Assembly: GCF_006874625.1 (NCBI RefSeq) | Contig: NZ_CP030034.1 | Span: forward strand, 3,844,001 to 3,908,000 | Source of the DNA: Bdellovibrio sp. NC01 | GTDB lineage: Bacteria; Bdellovibrionota; Bdellovibrionia; Bdellovibrionales; Bdellovibrionaceae | DNA: 64,000 nt | Reading direction: 5' to 3' | Part shown: in pieces, positions 45,322 through 53,936 of the stretch | Layout of the letters: each line of letters begins with the position of its first letter | Position numbering within the stretch: the stretch's first letter is position 1 | Program-made: the position numbers and the translations under genes | The notes under the pieces: generated by a model | The model's input: only the letters and a program-made list of their open reading frames with translations | The model's database searches: none | What the model was told of the DNA's origin: nothing

Positions 45322-46529
45322 AGTCTTTAGTCGTCATCGCCTTTTTAGCAGTTACTTATTTCTTGTACGGTTTTTACATTAACCAGTACGAGGTCAGCGT
45401 TATTCCAAAACAGCTGGCGATTGAACATGCTTCCAGCTATTACGACTACAAAGGTGCTTTGAACATCCACACCGATTTAAGTTCTGGTTCTGCCCCCGCA
45501 AGCTTTGTTATCACTTCTGCAAAACTAGCGAACCTTGATTTCATGATGTTCACTGACGTGAACATGTTTAACGTACCAACAACTTTTGAATCTTATCACG
45601 GCAACTTGTTAGTTTTTTCTGCCGGAAAATATTCTTACCTTGATGCGCGTTTGATTTATTATTCACTCACGCAAGAAAGCATCGGCAACACTTTGGGTGA
45701 AGCCCAAGTGAAGCTTGCCGATTTATTGTCGCAAAAAACGGGCGCCAGCAAAGACACTCTGACGATCTTGGCCCATCCCTACAAAGCTGGTTACAACTGG
45801 AACGGCGATATTCCTACAGGTCTTGATGGGTTCGAGTTATGGAATCAAAAGAGCTTATCGAATCGTGCTTGGGGTGAATCAAAACTTTCGGTTATCTGGA
45901 GCTTGCTGATTTATCCTTTCAATCCACGATTGTCTTTGTTGCGTCTTTACACGGAACCCACAGACGAAGTGGCCTTGTTTGATAAACTAAGTACACAACG
46001 TAAAATCGTTGCTTACGCAGGCACTGAAGCTTCTGCACGTGCCATTCCTCTTGCAAATTATCTTGTGCGTTTCCCAAGTTATAAAAGAACTTTCGAAGTG
46101 ATGAGCAATCACATCTTGTTGAAGTCTGAATTAACAGGAAGCTTTAACAGTGACCGCGTGAAAGTTTTCAATGCTTTGAAAAACGGAAACTCCTATTTAG
46201 CTTTGGACATGTTGGGTGATCCCAAAGGTTTCGTGGCAACGGTTGAAGATAAAGAGGGTCATTCGTTCTTGATGGGTAGCGAAGTGAAACTGACAAAAGG
46301 GATGCACTTGCGCGTGAAGCTTCCGGCCGAACCGAAAGATTTCTTTGAAATCGTGATTTATAGAAATGGCGAATCCGTTGCGCGAATTAATAAAACCGAA
46401 ACAACATTCCCAATTAGCGAAGCTGGGACTTATCGTGTGCAAGTGCGCGTAAGCCCCATGTTGCCGTTGCCTGACGCTAAAAAATGGATCACGTGGATTT
46501 ACACGAATCCGTTCTACATTAAGCCCTAA
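45318..46529 (+). CDS. Degenerate PHP-superfamily envelope protein
   Basis: 403 residues with an N-terminal membrane anchor (residues 4-20). The next region has the PHP phosphoesterase outline: GALNIHTDLSSGSA, LDFMMFTDVNM (where TDH is usual) and TILAHPYKAGYNW. One metal His pair is altered (DVN for DHN), so activity may be lost or changed. The C-terminal 120 residues look beta-sandwich-like (SEVKLTKGMHLRVKLPAEPK). The protein faces the periplasm and would act with the glycosyltransferase. Function is inference. Confidence 0.65.
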   Translation: MKSLVVIAFLAVTYFLYGFYINQYEVSVIPKQLAIEHASSYYDYKGALNIHTDLSSGSAPASFVITSAKLANLDFMMFTDVNMFNVPTTFESYHGNLLVFSAGKYSYLDARLIYYSLTQESIGNTLGEAQVKLADLLSQKTGASKDTLTILAHPYKAGYNWNGDIPTGLDGFELWNQKSLSNRAWGESKLSVIWSLLIYPFNPRLSLLRLYTEPTDEVALFDKLSTQRKIVAYAGTEASARAIPLANYLVRFPSYKRTFEVMSNHILLKSELTGSFNSDRVKVFNALKNGNSYLALDMLGDPKGFVATVEDKEGHSFLMGSEVKLTKGMHLRVKLPAEPKDFFEIVIYRNGESVARINKTETTFPISEAGTYRVQVRVSPMLPLPDAKKWITWIYTNPFYIKP

Positions 46530-46828
46530 TAGTTTTTTTCCAGCACCAGGCCTTCAATAGGCGGCATCTGACAGCACAGGCGTTCATCATCGCTGAAGCC
46601 TCGGTCAGTGGCGATTTCGGCTTCAATTTCATTGCGTTCAGGGAGTTTTTCCAGTCCCTCACGCACAAAAACTACGCATGTTCCGCACGTTCCATAGCCG
46701 CCGCACGTATGATTGATCTCTACGCCTGCGCGTAAAGCCGCATCCAAAACGCTCTCGTCTTTTTGACTCACCAAGACAAGTTCGTTTTCCGGCAAAAAGG
46801 TTATAGATTTTCCAGACTTAGACTTCAT
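46526..46828 (-). CDS. 2Fe-2S ferredoxin
   Basis: 100 residues. The cluster ligands are seen in HTCGGYGTCGTCVVFV (three Cys) plus RLCCQMPP, the plant-type/adrenodoxin-like spacing. The start ATG 46828 follows AAGGAG at a fair distance; longer frames to 46876 and 46954 would overlap the divergent exonuclease promoter. The electron partner is unknown. Confidence 0.88.
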   Translation of the reverse strand: MKSKSGKSITFLPENELVLVSQKDESVLDAALRAGVEINHTCGGYGTCGTCVVFVREGLEKLPERNEIEAEIATDRGFSDDERLCCQMPPIEGLVLEKNY

Positions 46829-46861
46829 GTCCGGGAACTCCTTCAAAAGGGCACTCTTTAG

Positions 46862-46890
46862 TTGAATCAGCCCCATCCATTTTGTATCAA
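46862..46890 (+). promoter_or_regulatory. Exonuclease promoter, leaderless geometry
   Basis: TTGAAT (46862-46867), 17-base spacer and TATCAA (46885-46890) end seven bases before ATG 46898. There is no Shine-Dalgarno. Confidence 0.5.
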
Positions 46891-46897
46891 TGAATTC

Positions 46898-47515
46898 ATG
46901 AGATTCATAGCTTTTGACTTCGAAACTACTGGTACGGTTCCTGGCGTTGACCAAATTATTGAAATCGGTGCTGTTCGCTTTGTAAATGGCGAGCCGGAAG
47001 CCGTTTATTCAACATTCGTAGATCCTCTTCGTCCGATCCCACCAGGTGCTTCGAACGTAAATAAAATCTATGACCACATGGTTAAAGGCCAACCAACAAT
47101 CGACACTCTTTTGGATTCTTTTGCAGAATTCTGTGGTGACGATTTGATGGTTGCGCACAACGCGCCTTTCGATTGCCAGTTCTTATCTGCTGATATCAAA
47201 AAGCATGAATCAAAAGCTCCACGTGGAGTGATTCTGGATTCATTGCCAATCGCAAGAAAAGTATTCCCAGGTCTTCCAAACTACAAATTGGGAACTTTGG
47301 TTCAGCACTTGAAAATTCCTACTGCTGAATTCCACAGAGCGGAAGCCGATGCGACTTACTTGGGTCACATGTTCTATCAAATGATCAAAAGAATTTCAGT
47401 TGGTGGAGCTGCTCCACAAGCTGCGAACTTGGTTGCTTTGACTGGTAAACCTGAATACCGCTTCCCACAAATCGTGCGCCAACCGAAACAAATGGATTTC
47501 TTCGGCGCTCTTTAA
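46898..47515 (+). CDS. DnaQ-like 3'-5' exonuclease (DEDDh)
   Basis: 205 residues: Exo I FIAFDFETTGTVPG, Exo II in HNAPFDCQFL, and Exo III FHRAEADATYLGHM with the DEDDh histidine. It resembles DNA polymerase III epsilon subunits but also stand-alone exonucleases; dnaE is not near. The start 46898 is six codons before the first acid residue and fits the promoter geometry. It ends 50 bases before a strong terminator. Confidence 0.9.
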   Translation: MRFIAFDFETTGTVPGVDQIIEIGAVRFVNGEPEAVYSTFVDPLRPIPPGASNVNKIYDHMVKGQPTIDTLLDSFAEFCGDDLMVAHNAPFDCQFLSADIKKHESKAPRGVILDSLPIARKVFPGLPNYKLGTLVQHLKIPTAEFHRAEADATYLGHMFYQMIKRISVGGAAPQAANLVALTGKPEYRFPQIVRQPKQMDFFGAL

Positions 47516-47567
47516 TTGGATCTTTCTTCGTAACGTCGAAGGAATTCTAACAACTTAGTTTTCAAAT

Positions 47568-47598
47568 AAAAAAGGCTGACAGATCGTCAGCCTTTTTT
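47568..47598. terminator. Bidirectional terminator
   Basis: GGCTGAC, loop AGATC and GTCAGCC, with six A before and six T after, between the convergent exonuclease and nadE genes. Confidence 0.92.
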
Positions 47599-47619
47599 CG
47601 TTTCAACTGTAAAATTGAA

Positions 47620-49242
47620 TTAGATTTCTTTCGCACGGTGAGCGATCGGATATCTGCGACCACGACCGAATGAGTGCGAAGACACTTTCAAGATCGGTGG
47701 CGCCTGCCAACGTTTGAATTCCGTGCGCATCAAAATCGGCAAAAGCCATTTATCTGTTTTTGTTTTCGCCGGTCCTTCTTTTTCCACAAGGTAAGACACA
47801 GACTTATCAAGCTCTGCATACGGCGGTAAAGAATCTTGGTCCTTTTGATTCGGACGAAGTTCCGCTGATGGAGCACGCTCGATAATATCCACAGGAATCA
47901 CTTCGCCCTCTTTGTTATAGTGACGAGCCAAAGCGTAAACTTGTTCCTTCGTCAAATCACCAATCGGAGCTAAGCCACCGCACATGTCACCATACATCGT
48001 CGAGTATCCAGTTGCGTATTCGCTCTTGTTACCCGTTGTAAGAAGCATGCTGTTTTCTTTATTTGAAAAGGCCATCAAGCTTAAACCACGAAGACGTGCT
48101 TGCAGGTTTTCATTCACAAGACTGAAGCCTTCAAGATTAATACCCTTTTCAAGACCCTTCACAACTTGATCATACATAGGGCCGATTTCGACAATCTTGA
48201 AATCGATACCTAAATTTTTGGCAAGCTCATGCGCCAAGGCCAAGCTTTCCGGTGCGTTGTAAGGACCCGGTAAGCCAACACCCGCGACATTCGCAGGCCC
48301 CAAGGCATCAACGGCCAAAGCCGCTACCACAGCCGAATCAATACCACCGCTTAAACCAAGATGAACCTTCTTCATTCCCGTTTTTTCACAGAAATCACGA
48401 AGACCCAAAACAAGCGCGCGACGAAGTTCTTCAATTTGTTCAATGCGTGGATTCTTATTCCAGACTTCTTTTGTATCAAGATCGAAAACGTTGATGTCTT
48501 CTTCGAATGGTAAGCACGTCATTAATTTTTTGCCGTTCTTATCCATGATGAAGCTTGCCCCGTCGAAAATAATTTCATCTTGAGCACCAACTAAATTTGC
48601 ATAAAGAATTGGAGCACCAAAATATTTCGCTGTTTGCTGAGTCACCCATTCACGTTGTTTCATCTTGCCAACGAAATATGGTGAAGCGCTCAAGTTCACA
48701 ACCATATCAATTTTTTGTTTCTTCACTTTCGCAAGTGGATTCACTTTATATGGTGATTTGCCTTTGGCATCTGGCCAGCCCCAAATATCTTCACAAATAG
48801 TTAGGAAGAATTTCTTACCCTTCCAAGTGAAGTAATTTTTCGAAAAATCACCCGGCTCGATAAAGCGAGCTTCATCGAATACGTCACCCGTCGGGAGAAG
48901 TTGTTTATTGAAGATTCGTGGCTTTTGTCCTTTAACCAAGAACGCTGCGGAATTGAAATAAGGACGGCCTTTCTTTTCAGGATTACGAGTAATCAAACCC
49001 ATAATCACGGCCATGCCTTTTGGAATTTTTTTGACGAGATCTTTGAATTCCGCTTCTTGTTTCTTCACCAGCTCTGCACGCTCAAGAAGATCGAACGGAT
49101 GATAACCAAAAAGAGTGCACTCGGGGAAAACCACAAGGTCGCACTTTCTTTGTTGAGCCTGGTGAATAAAATCCAGGATCTTTTCTTTGTTAAGTTTGAA
49201 ATCTGCTAAAGTTGGATTTACTTGTGCTAAGGCGATTCTCAT
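47620..49242 (-). CDS. nadE: Glutamine-dependent NAD+ synthetase
   Basis: 540 residues. The N-terminal nitrilase-like amidase has Glu in FPECTLFGYHP, Lys in KQLLPTGDVFDEARF, and nucleophile Cys in LTICEDIWGW; it releases ammonia from glutamine. The C-terminal synthetase has the PP-loop LGLSGGIDSAVVAALA and LTTGNKSEYATGYSTMYGD. It makes NAD+ from deamido-NAD+. Overlap with the DUF2203 gene by four bases indicates co-transcription. A TATAGT six bases before its ATG could be an internal promoter. Confidence 0.96.
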   Translation of the reverse strand: MRIALAQVNPTLADFKLNKEKILDFIHQAQQRKCDLVVFPECTLFGYHPFDLLERAELVKKQEAEFKDLVKKIPKGMAVIMGLITRNPEKKGRPYFNSAAFLVKGQKPRIFNKQLLPTGDVFDEARFIEPGDFSKNYFTWKGKKFFLTICEDIWGWPDAKGKSPYKVNPLAKVKKQKIDMVVNLSASPYFVGKMKQREWVTQQTAKYFGAPILYANLVGAQDEIIFDGASFIMDKNGKKLMTCLPFEEDINVFDLDTKEVWNKNPRIEQIEELRRALVLGLRDFCEKTGMKKVHLGLSGGIDSAVVAALAVDALGPANVAGVGLPGPYNAPESLALAHELAKNLGIDFKIVEIGPMYDQVVKGLEKGINLEGFSLVNENLQARLRGLSLMAFSNKENSMLLTTGNKSEYATGYSTMYGDMCGGLAPIGDLTKEQVYALARHYNKEGEVIPVDIIERAPSAELRPNQKDQDSLPPYAELDKSVSYLVEKEGPAKTKTDKWLLPILMRTEFKRWQAPPILKVSSHSFGRGRRYPIAHRAKEI

Positions 49243-49661
49243 TCCAGAACTATACGCCCAGAAAACCCATCTTGGTAGCCATGCCAGTGATTTATTTCAT
49301 TCTCTGGGTACTTCCAGCAATAATAGCCTTCGCCGTTGTCAAAATCGGCCATCCAAAGGCCTTTAGGCTCGCCGCCCAGCTTTTCGATCTTAGACTGCCA
49401 ACGCTCAATGACATCGTTGATTTGTTCTTCGATTTTAACTACGGCTGGATGAGTTTTATCCGAGAAAGCTTCAATGCGATTAACATGAGCTTTTACTTCA
49501 CGAGAGGACTCTTCTGTGAAACGGAAGATGATTGGCAAAAGATGACGTGCATCAGCCAATGTAAACGTTTTCTTGCGATTGATTTCAATCACAGTATCCA
49601 AATGTCCCCCCAACAATCTCGGTACGTCGACCTGTATGTATGAAAGGACGATGGGTTTCAA
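49239..49661 (-). CDS. DUF2203-family protein
   Basis: About 140 residues, with the DUF2203 hallmarks FTLADARHLLPII near the start, GGEPKGLWMADFDN, YYCWKYPENEINHWH, and GYQDGFSGR at the end. Role unknown. The start is unclear: TTG 49661 gives 140 residues, but an internal TTG (codon 21) has GGGGGG upstream and fits the family's shorter N terminus. It is in an operon with nadE. Confidence 0.72.
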   Translation of the reverse strand: MKPIVLSYIQVDVPRLLGGHLDTVIEINRKKTFTLADARHLLPIIFRFTEESSREVKAHVNRIEAFSDKTHPAVVKIEEQINDVIERWQSKIEKLGGEPKGLWMADFDNGEGYYCWKYPENEINHWHGYQDGFSGRIVLE

Positions 49662-49735
49662 GATAAAGCGACCGCTGTAAGAATAGTTAAGAAAATGTAT
49701 GGAAAAATTCTAAACGCGACGCAGTTAACAGAACG

Positions 49736-50635
49736 CTAACTTTCGGAACCTTTCGACATTGAAACGGCCTGGCCCCCAATGAAAATGACGAGCGCAATTA
49801 TCAATGCGGCAATAAATAAATAGCGTATAAAATTTCCAACGGTAAACGGCTCTTCTTCTTTTTCGACTTCCGCTTTTTTCTCTGGAGGTTTCACACCAAT
49901 TTTCTTAGGAGGTTTTTGAAAATCATCGCCAGCAATTGTTGTCGTTCTTCCTGTGTCGTTTTTCTTTTCAAGTTTTTTGCGCTCGGATTCTGTCCATCCG
50001 GCCATATTCACTTGTGTAGTTTTTTTACGATTACGAACGGCATAACTGCTGCCGCCACGACCGCCAAAGAAACTTCCCGAACCACCACCCTCAAGAGCAA
50101 TTTCAACGACTTTTCCACCGGAAGCATTGCCACCATCAATTCCCGCAGCCGCACGACGAGGCGAACGCATGTTCCTGCTACCGTTACGTGATGCCGAACC
50201 TGCATATGAACTATTGCTTCCGGAACTTCCCGAACTGGAATCACTGGATGAACTCGATGAAGACTTGCTGGAATCAGATGAATCACTATCACCTGATTTA
50301 GAACCACCGGAACTACTGCCTGACCCAGTTCCGAACTTTCCGTCGACTTTTTCAAACTCGGCAATTTCACAACCCATGTCTGCCGCGGTTGGAGTATCCG
50401 CATCACTTGCATCCCATGTTGGCAGTCCACCGGTTTCAAGCAAACACGCCGTGTACGAACCCATGTAATTATCCACAAATTTTTGGAAAGGCTTAAAGAC
50501 TTGATAAATAAGTGCCAACACCATCGATACAGAGATGATCAAAAGAAGAATATACTCAATCGCTGCTTGGCCGCGTTCATTGGCCCCGATGAGTAGTCCA
50601 GCTACATACTTAGATTTCTTCACTCGTGAAGGCAT
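49736..50635 (-). CDS. Flp-type prepilin chimera with serine-rich region and C-terminal membrane anchor
   Basis: 299 residues. Near the N terminus RGQAAIEYILLLI has the Flp prepilin cleavage pattern (G followed by four residues, then EY), and a hydrophobic helix follows. Next come about 60 residues of Ser/Gly/Asp repeats, then Gly/Lys-rich segments, and finally a second membrane helix (FIRYLFIAALIIALVIFIGG). Flp pilins are usually under 80 residues, so this is a pilin-like anchor with a long surface or periplasmic arm. The ATG 50635 shares a -10 with the divergent TPR gene. Confidence 0.7.
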   Translation of the reverse strand: MPSRVKKSKYVAGLLIGANERGQAAIEYILLLIISVSMVLALIYQVFKPFQKFVDNYMGSYTACLLETGGLPTWDASDADTPTAADMGCEIAEFEKVDGKFGTGSGSSSGGSKSGDSDSSDSSKSSSSSSSDSSSGSSGSNSSYAGSASRNGSRNMRSPRRAAAGIDGGNASGGKVVEIALEGGGSGSFFGGRGGSSYAVRNRKKTTQVNMAGWTESERKKLEKKNDTGRTTTIAGDDFQKPPKKIGVKPPEKKAEVEKEEEPFTVGNFIRYLFIAALIIALVIFIGGQAVSMSKGSES

Positions 50636-50647
50636 TTAAGTCATAAT
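50619..50647 (+). promoter_or_regulatory. Promoter of the TPR gene; shared -10 with the divergent prepilin gene
   Basis: Forward: TTCACT (50619-50624), 17-base spacer, CATAAT (50642-50647), seven bases, ATG 50655. Reverse: the overlapping ATAATA (50643-50648) reads TATTAT, with TTCAGT 17 bases upstream, and ends seven bases before ATG 50635. Only 19 bases lie between the starts. Confidence 0.5.
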
Positions 50648-50654
50648 ACAACAC

Positions 50655-51881
50655 ATGAATAACAGACTGAATTTCAATCGCTGCGTATTAACATTGATCT
50701 TGTCTTTTGTCTCAATTCAAGACATCGCCTTCGCACAGGCCCCGACTTCAGGTCAGGTCACGCCGAAAACTCCTCCGCCAATTCCAGCACCCGCAGGTTT
50801 TCCCGCGAAAGCCGCTCCAGCAGAGGCTAAGACAGCAGTTCCCGCCCCCGCAGTGACACCGGAAACACCTGCAACTGTGGCAGCGACTGTGACGACACCT
50901 GCGGATCCGTTGGATGCAAAGATTGAAGCGTTGAAAGTTGAAATCAAAAAGAACCCACGCAACATCAAACAAATTCAAGATCTCGCAGATCTTTTTTATC
51001 AAAAGAAAGATTATGAAAAGACGACTTTGTTGTTGTGGAAACAAATCGACAAATTAGATCGTAATGGAATTTTGTTGTTAGCACGCGCTCATGAACAACG
51101 TAAAGAACCCGGCGAAATGATTCGCGCGTTGAATATCTTGGTTGGTAAAGACGAAAAAGATTTCGAAGCCTTGACGTTGTTGGGTAATGCTTACGTTCTT
51201 CAGAAAAAAACCAAAGACGCTCTTGATGCCTACAAACGTGCGATCGAAGCTAACAGCAAATACGAACCTGCATACTTGGGCGTTGCAAGTCTTTATGAAA
51301 AACGCAATCCACCGAACTTGTATGAATTGCGTATCTTGTATCAAGATATGATCGATAACTTGGGCGCTAAAGGCGCTTACTTGCAAAAACTCTGTGAAGT
51401 GAATGCCAAAGACGATAACACGTTTGAAACAGCCATCGATACGTGCCGCCAGGCCACCGTTAAAGACCCGAAAACCGCCGACGCATGGGTGAACCTAGGT
51501 AACAGCCTGAAAACCGCTGGGAAGACCGATGAGGCGACTTCGACGCTAAAGAAAGCTGCCAACGAATTCCCGAAATCTGAATATGCACAGTATTCATACG
51601 GTAAAACTTTGGAAGAGGCTAAGAATTCAGTCGATGCCATGAAGTACTACAAAGCCGGTACAGAAGCAGACCCTGAATCAGCGCGCAGCTGGTTGGGTTT
51701 AGCGGCAACATCGTTCGACATGAAGAAGTATGAAATTTCGCTTATCGCTTACAAGAACGCTTGTAAGTACGATAAAAAAAATGCCGTGGCCTTTAGAAGA
51801 GCCACGACAGTTTTAAGAAATGCACGAGTGAACGACTGGATCGGAAAGTTTGAAACTGCTTCCGACAACTGTACGTTCTAG
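50655..51881 (+). CDS. Exported TPR-repeat protein
   Basis: 408 residues with a signal peptide (cleavage after IAFA), a Pro/Ala/Thr-rich stretch (residues 25-75), then about eight TPR repeats (for example DAWVNLGNSLKTAGKTDEAT). TPRs bind partner proteins. The divergent prepilin-like gene with shared promoter suggests that both belong to one surface structure. The stop shares bases with rimO on the other strand. Confidence 0.8.
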   Translation: MNNRLNFNRCVLTLILSFVSIQDIAFAQAPTSGQVTPKTPPPIPAPAGFPAKAAPAEAKTAVPAPAVTPETPATVAATVTTPADPLDAKIEALKVEIKKNPRNIKQIQDLADLFYQKKDYEKTTLLLWKQIDKLDRNGILLLARAHEQRKEPGEMIRALNILVGKDEKDFEALTLLGNAYVLQKKTKDALDAYKRAIEANSKYEPAYLGVASLYEKRNPPNLYELRILYQDMIDNLGAKGAYLQKLCEVNAKDDNTFETAIDTCRQATVKDPKTADAWVNLGNSLKTAGKTDEATSTLKKAANEFPKSEYAQYSYGKTLEEAKNSVDAMKYYKAGTEADPESARSWLGLAATSFDMKKYEISLIAYKNACKYDKKNAVAFRRATTVLRNARVNDWIGKFETASDNCTF

Positions 51882-53254
51882 TTTTCTGTTACGATCTCAC
51901 CAAGAAGGTCGTATTCCATGCTGTCGGTGATGTGTACTTTAACCATGTCACCGACTTTAGCTTCACCATCATTGATAAGAACAACGCCATCGATATCTGG
52001 AGCTTGACCCCAGAAACGACCTTGCAACAACAAATCAGTTTCTTCAGAGAAACCTTCAACAATCACGTCGATAGTTTTACCAACGAAGTCGCGGTGTTTT
52101 TCGCGAGAGATATTTTGCTGAACTTCCATCACAGCGTCATGACGGAATTGTTTTGTTTCTTCGTCAATTTGATTGTCCATACGACCACCTGGAGTGTTTT
52201 CTTCAGGAGAGTACTTGAAGCAACCAACGCGATCGAATTGTTGTTCAGCGATAAACGCCAACAACTCTTCGAATTGCTCTTGAGTTTCGCCAGGGAAACC
52301 AACGATGAACTGAGTTCTTACAACAGCTTCTGGAAGATGTTCGCGGATGTTCATCAACGCCGTTTCAATTTCATCACGAGTCATCTTGCGGTTCATTGAT
52401 TTAAGAACCTGATCGTTGATGTGTTGCAAAGGCATATCGAAGTATTTCACGATCTTTTTGCTGTTCTTGATAACTTGAACCATCTCTTGAGTGATTCCAT
52501 CTGGATACAAGTACATCAAACGAATCCATTGAAGGCCTTCAACTTGATCAAGGGCTTTCAATAATTCAACAGGGCTTTCTTTACGAGTTGGATCTTTGCG
52601 ACGGATATCGAAACCATAATCAGTGAAGTCATGGCTGATGATGATCAACTCTTTCACGCCGCCCGCTACCAACAATTTTGCTTCCGCAACGATGGCGTCG
52701 ATAGAACGAGATTGCAAGTTACCACGGATCAAAGGGATCGCGCAGAAAGCACAACGCTTCATGCAACCTTCAGAAATTTTCAAATAAGCACGGTGACCCG
52801 GTTGAGAGTTCACGCGTGGAGTTTCTTCTTCTTGCAAGTAAGTAGGAAGATTGAAGAACGTTTTTTGTTTTTCGCCTTCATCTGATTTTTTCAAGATTTT
52901 AGCGATGTTTTGGAACTCACCAGAGCCAACGAAAAGATCTGCCTCTGGCAAACCTTCAACTAGTTCATCTTTATAACGTTGAGTGAGGCAACCAGCGACA
53001 ACAACCTTTTTGATTTTGCCTTCTGCTTTAAGATCGCTCATGTCCAAAATACGTTGGATAGATTCTTTTTTCGAGTCTTCGATGAAACCGCAAGTATTGA
53101 CGATAACTGTATCAGCGTCTTCAGCTTCGCCAACAACTTGATAACCGTCCTTCATCAAAGTGCCGGCCATGATCTCACTGTCTACGAGGTTCTTAGGGCA
53201 ACCCAAGCTAATGAAATGAACTTTGTTTGAAGTTTGAGAAGTTTCTTGTTTCAT
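51878..53254 (-). CDS. rimO: Ribosomal protein S12 methylthiotransferase
   Basis: The 458-residue radical-SAM protein adds a methylthio group to Asp88 of S12. Seen are the UPF0004 start HFISLGCPKNLVDSEIMAG with its cluster Cys residues, the radical-SAM triad in SEGCMKRCAFCAIPLIRG, and the C-terminal TRAM domain. The closeness of FISLGCPKNLVDSE to RimO (rather than MiaB) supports the name. It overlaps the LolA-like gene by four bases. Confidence 0.94.
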   Translation of the reverse strand: MKQETSQTSNKVHFISLGCPKNLVDSEIMAGTLMKDGYQVVGEAEDADTVIVNTCGFIEDSKKESIQRILDMSDLKAEGKIKKVVVAGCLTQRYKDELVEGLPEADLFVGSGEFQNIAKILKKSDEGEKQKTFFNLPTYLQEEETPRVNSQPGHRAYLKISEGCMKRCAFCAIPLIRGNLQSRSIDAIVAEAKLLVAGGVKELIIISHDFTDYGFDIRRKDPTRKESPVELLKALDQVEGLQWIRLMYLYPDGITQEMVQVIKNSKKIVKYFDMPLQHINDQVLKSMNRKMTRDEIETALMNIREHLPEAVVRTQFIVGFPGETQEQFEELLAFIAEQQFDRVGCFKYSPEENTPGGRMDNQIDEETKQFRHDAVMEVQQNISREKHRDFVGKTIDVIVEGFSEETDLLLQGRFWGQAPDIDGVVLINDGEAKVGDMVKVHITDSMEYDLLGEIVTEN

Positions 53255-53901
53255 AGATCCGTCACCTGCGCACCTTTAGGCGGTTCGTATTTGAATTTCG
53301 TATTATCAGCTTTTTTCAAAAATTTGATGTTGGAGAATTTCATCGTCGTGAGATTTCCAAGATCGTCTTTGTAAGAGATCTCAGTCAGTTGAGATTTCTT
53401 AGTATCGACTGTCAGAGTCAGTGCTTTCACTTGCAGCTCACCAGTCTTAGGAGCGACTTCAATCTTTGAAGTACCGTTTTCTTTTTTCTCATCAACAACT
53501 TTGAAGTTCTTTTCTAAATTGCCACCAAGAAGTGTCGAGATAAGAATTTGTGATTTAGTTTTCTTATCAACTTTGCCGCGAGCCACTTGAGGTGCTCCGC
53601 CGAATTCTTTCGGAGGAATTTGCACACTCCAAATTGTTGAACCATCAAAGACCAACAATGTTTCTTCTGGAGTTGTGTTTTCCCAACGGAACTTTCCGTT
53701 CGCGAGATAAATCTTGCCGTCGTATTTTGTTTCACGACCTTGAAGCTCAAGCTTCACAGTCTTTTCCACATTCATTTCAACAAGCTTTGCTGCCAGATAA
53801 GTTTTGGAAAGTTTCTGAAGTGTCTCATTTGTTTTTTGTGCTGCTAAGCCCGAGATGGACAAAGTAAGGACAAAAATCAAGGTGCTGATATTTCTAATCA
53901 T
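53251..53901 (-). CDS. LolA-like lipoprotein carrier
   Basis: 216 residues with a signal peptide (MIRNISTLIFVLTLSISGLA) and the LolA/LolB unclosed beta-barrel pattern (GRETKYDGKIYLANGKFRW, LLVFDGSTIWSVQIP, LTLTVDTKKSQLTEISYKDD). LolA ferries lipoproteins across the periplasm. The start at 53901 fits a -10 hexamer six bases upstream; the longer frame to 54096 overlaps comF. lolCDE are not in this window. Confidence 0.78.
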   Translation of the reverse strand: MIRNISTLIFVLTLSISGLAAQKTNETLQKLSKTYLAAKLVEMNVEKTVKLELQGRETKYDGKIYLANGKFRWENTTPEETLLVFDGSTIWSVQIPPKEFGGAPQVARGKVDKKTKSQILISTLLGGNLEKNFKVVDEKKENGTSKIEVAPKTGELQVKALTLTVDTKKSQLTEISYKDDLGNLTTMKFSNIKFLKKADNTKFKYEPPKGAQVTDL

Positions 53902-53907
53902 TCGGGC

Positions 53908-53936
53908 GTTATAGCAGATACCTGGACGCTCCGCAA
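53908..53936 (-). promoter_or_regulatory. Promoter of the LolA-like gene, leaderless geometry
   Basis: On the reverse strand TTGCGG, 17-base spacer and TATAAC (five of six) end six bases before ATG 53901, and no Shine-Dalgarno is present. The element sits at the 3' end of comF. Confidence 0.55.

Noticed and set aside
50127-50468. Forward frame over the serine-rich region of the prepilin-like gene
   Set aside because: A shadow of the serine tract; the reverse frame has a signal, promoter and two membrane segments.
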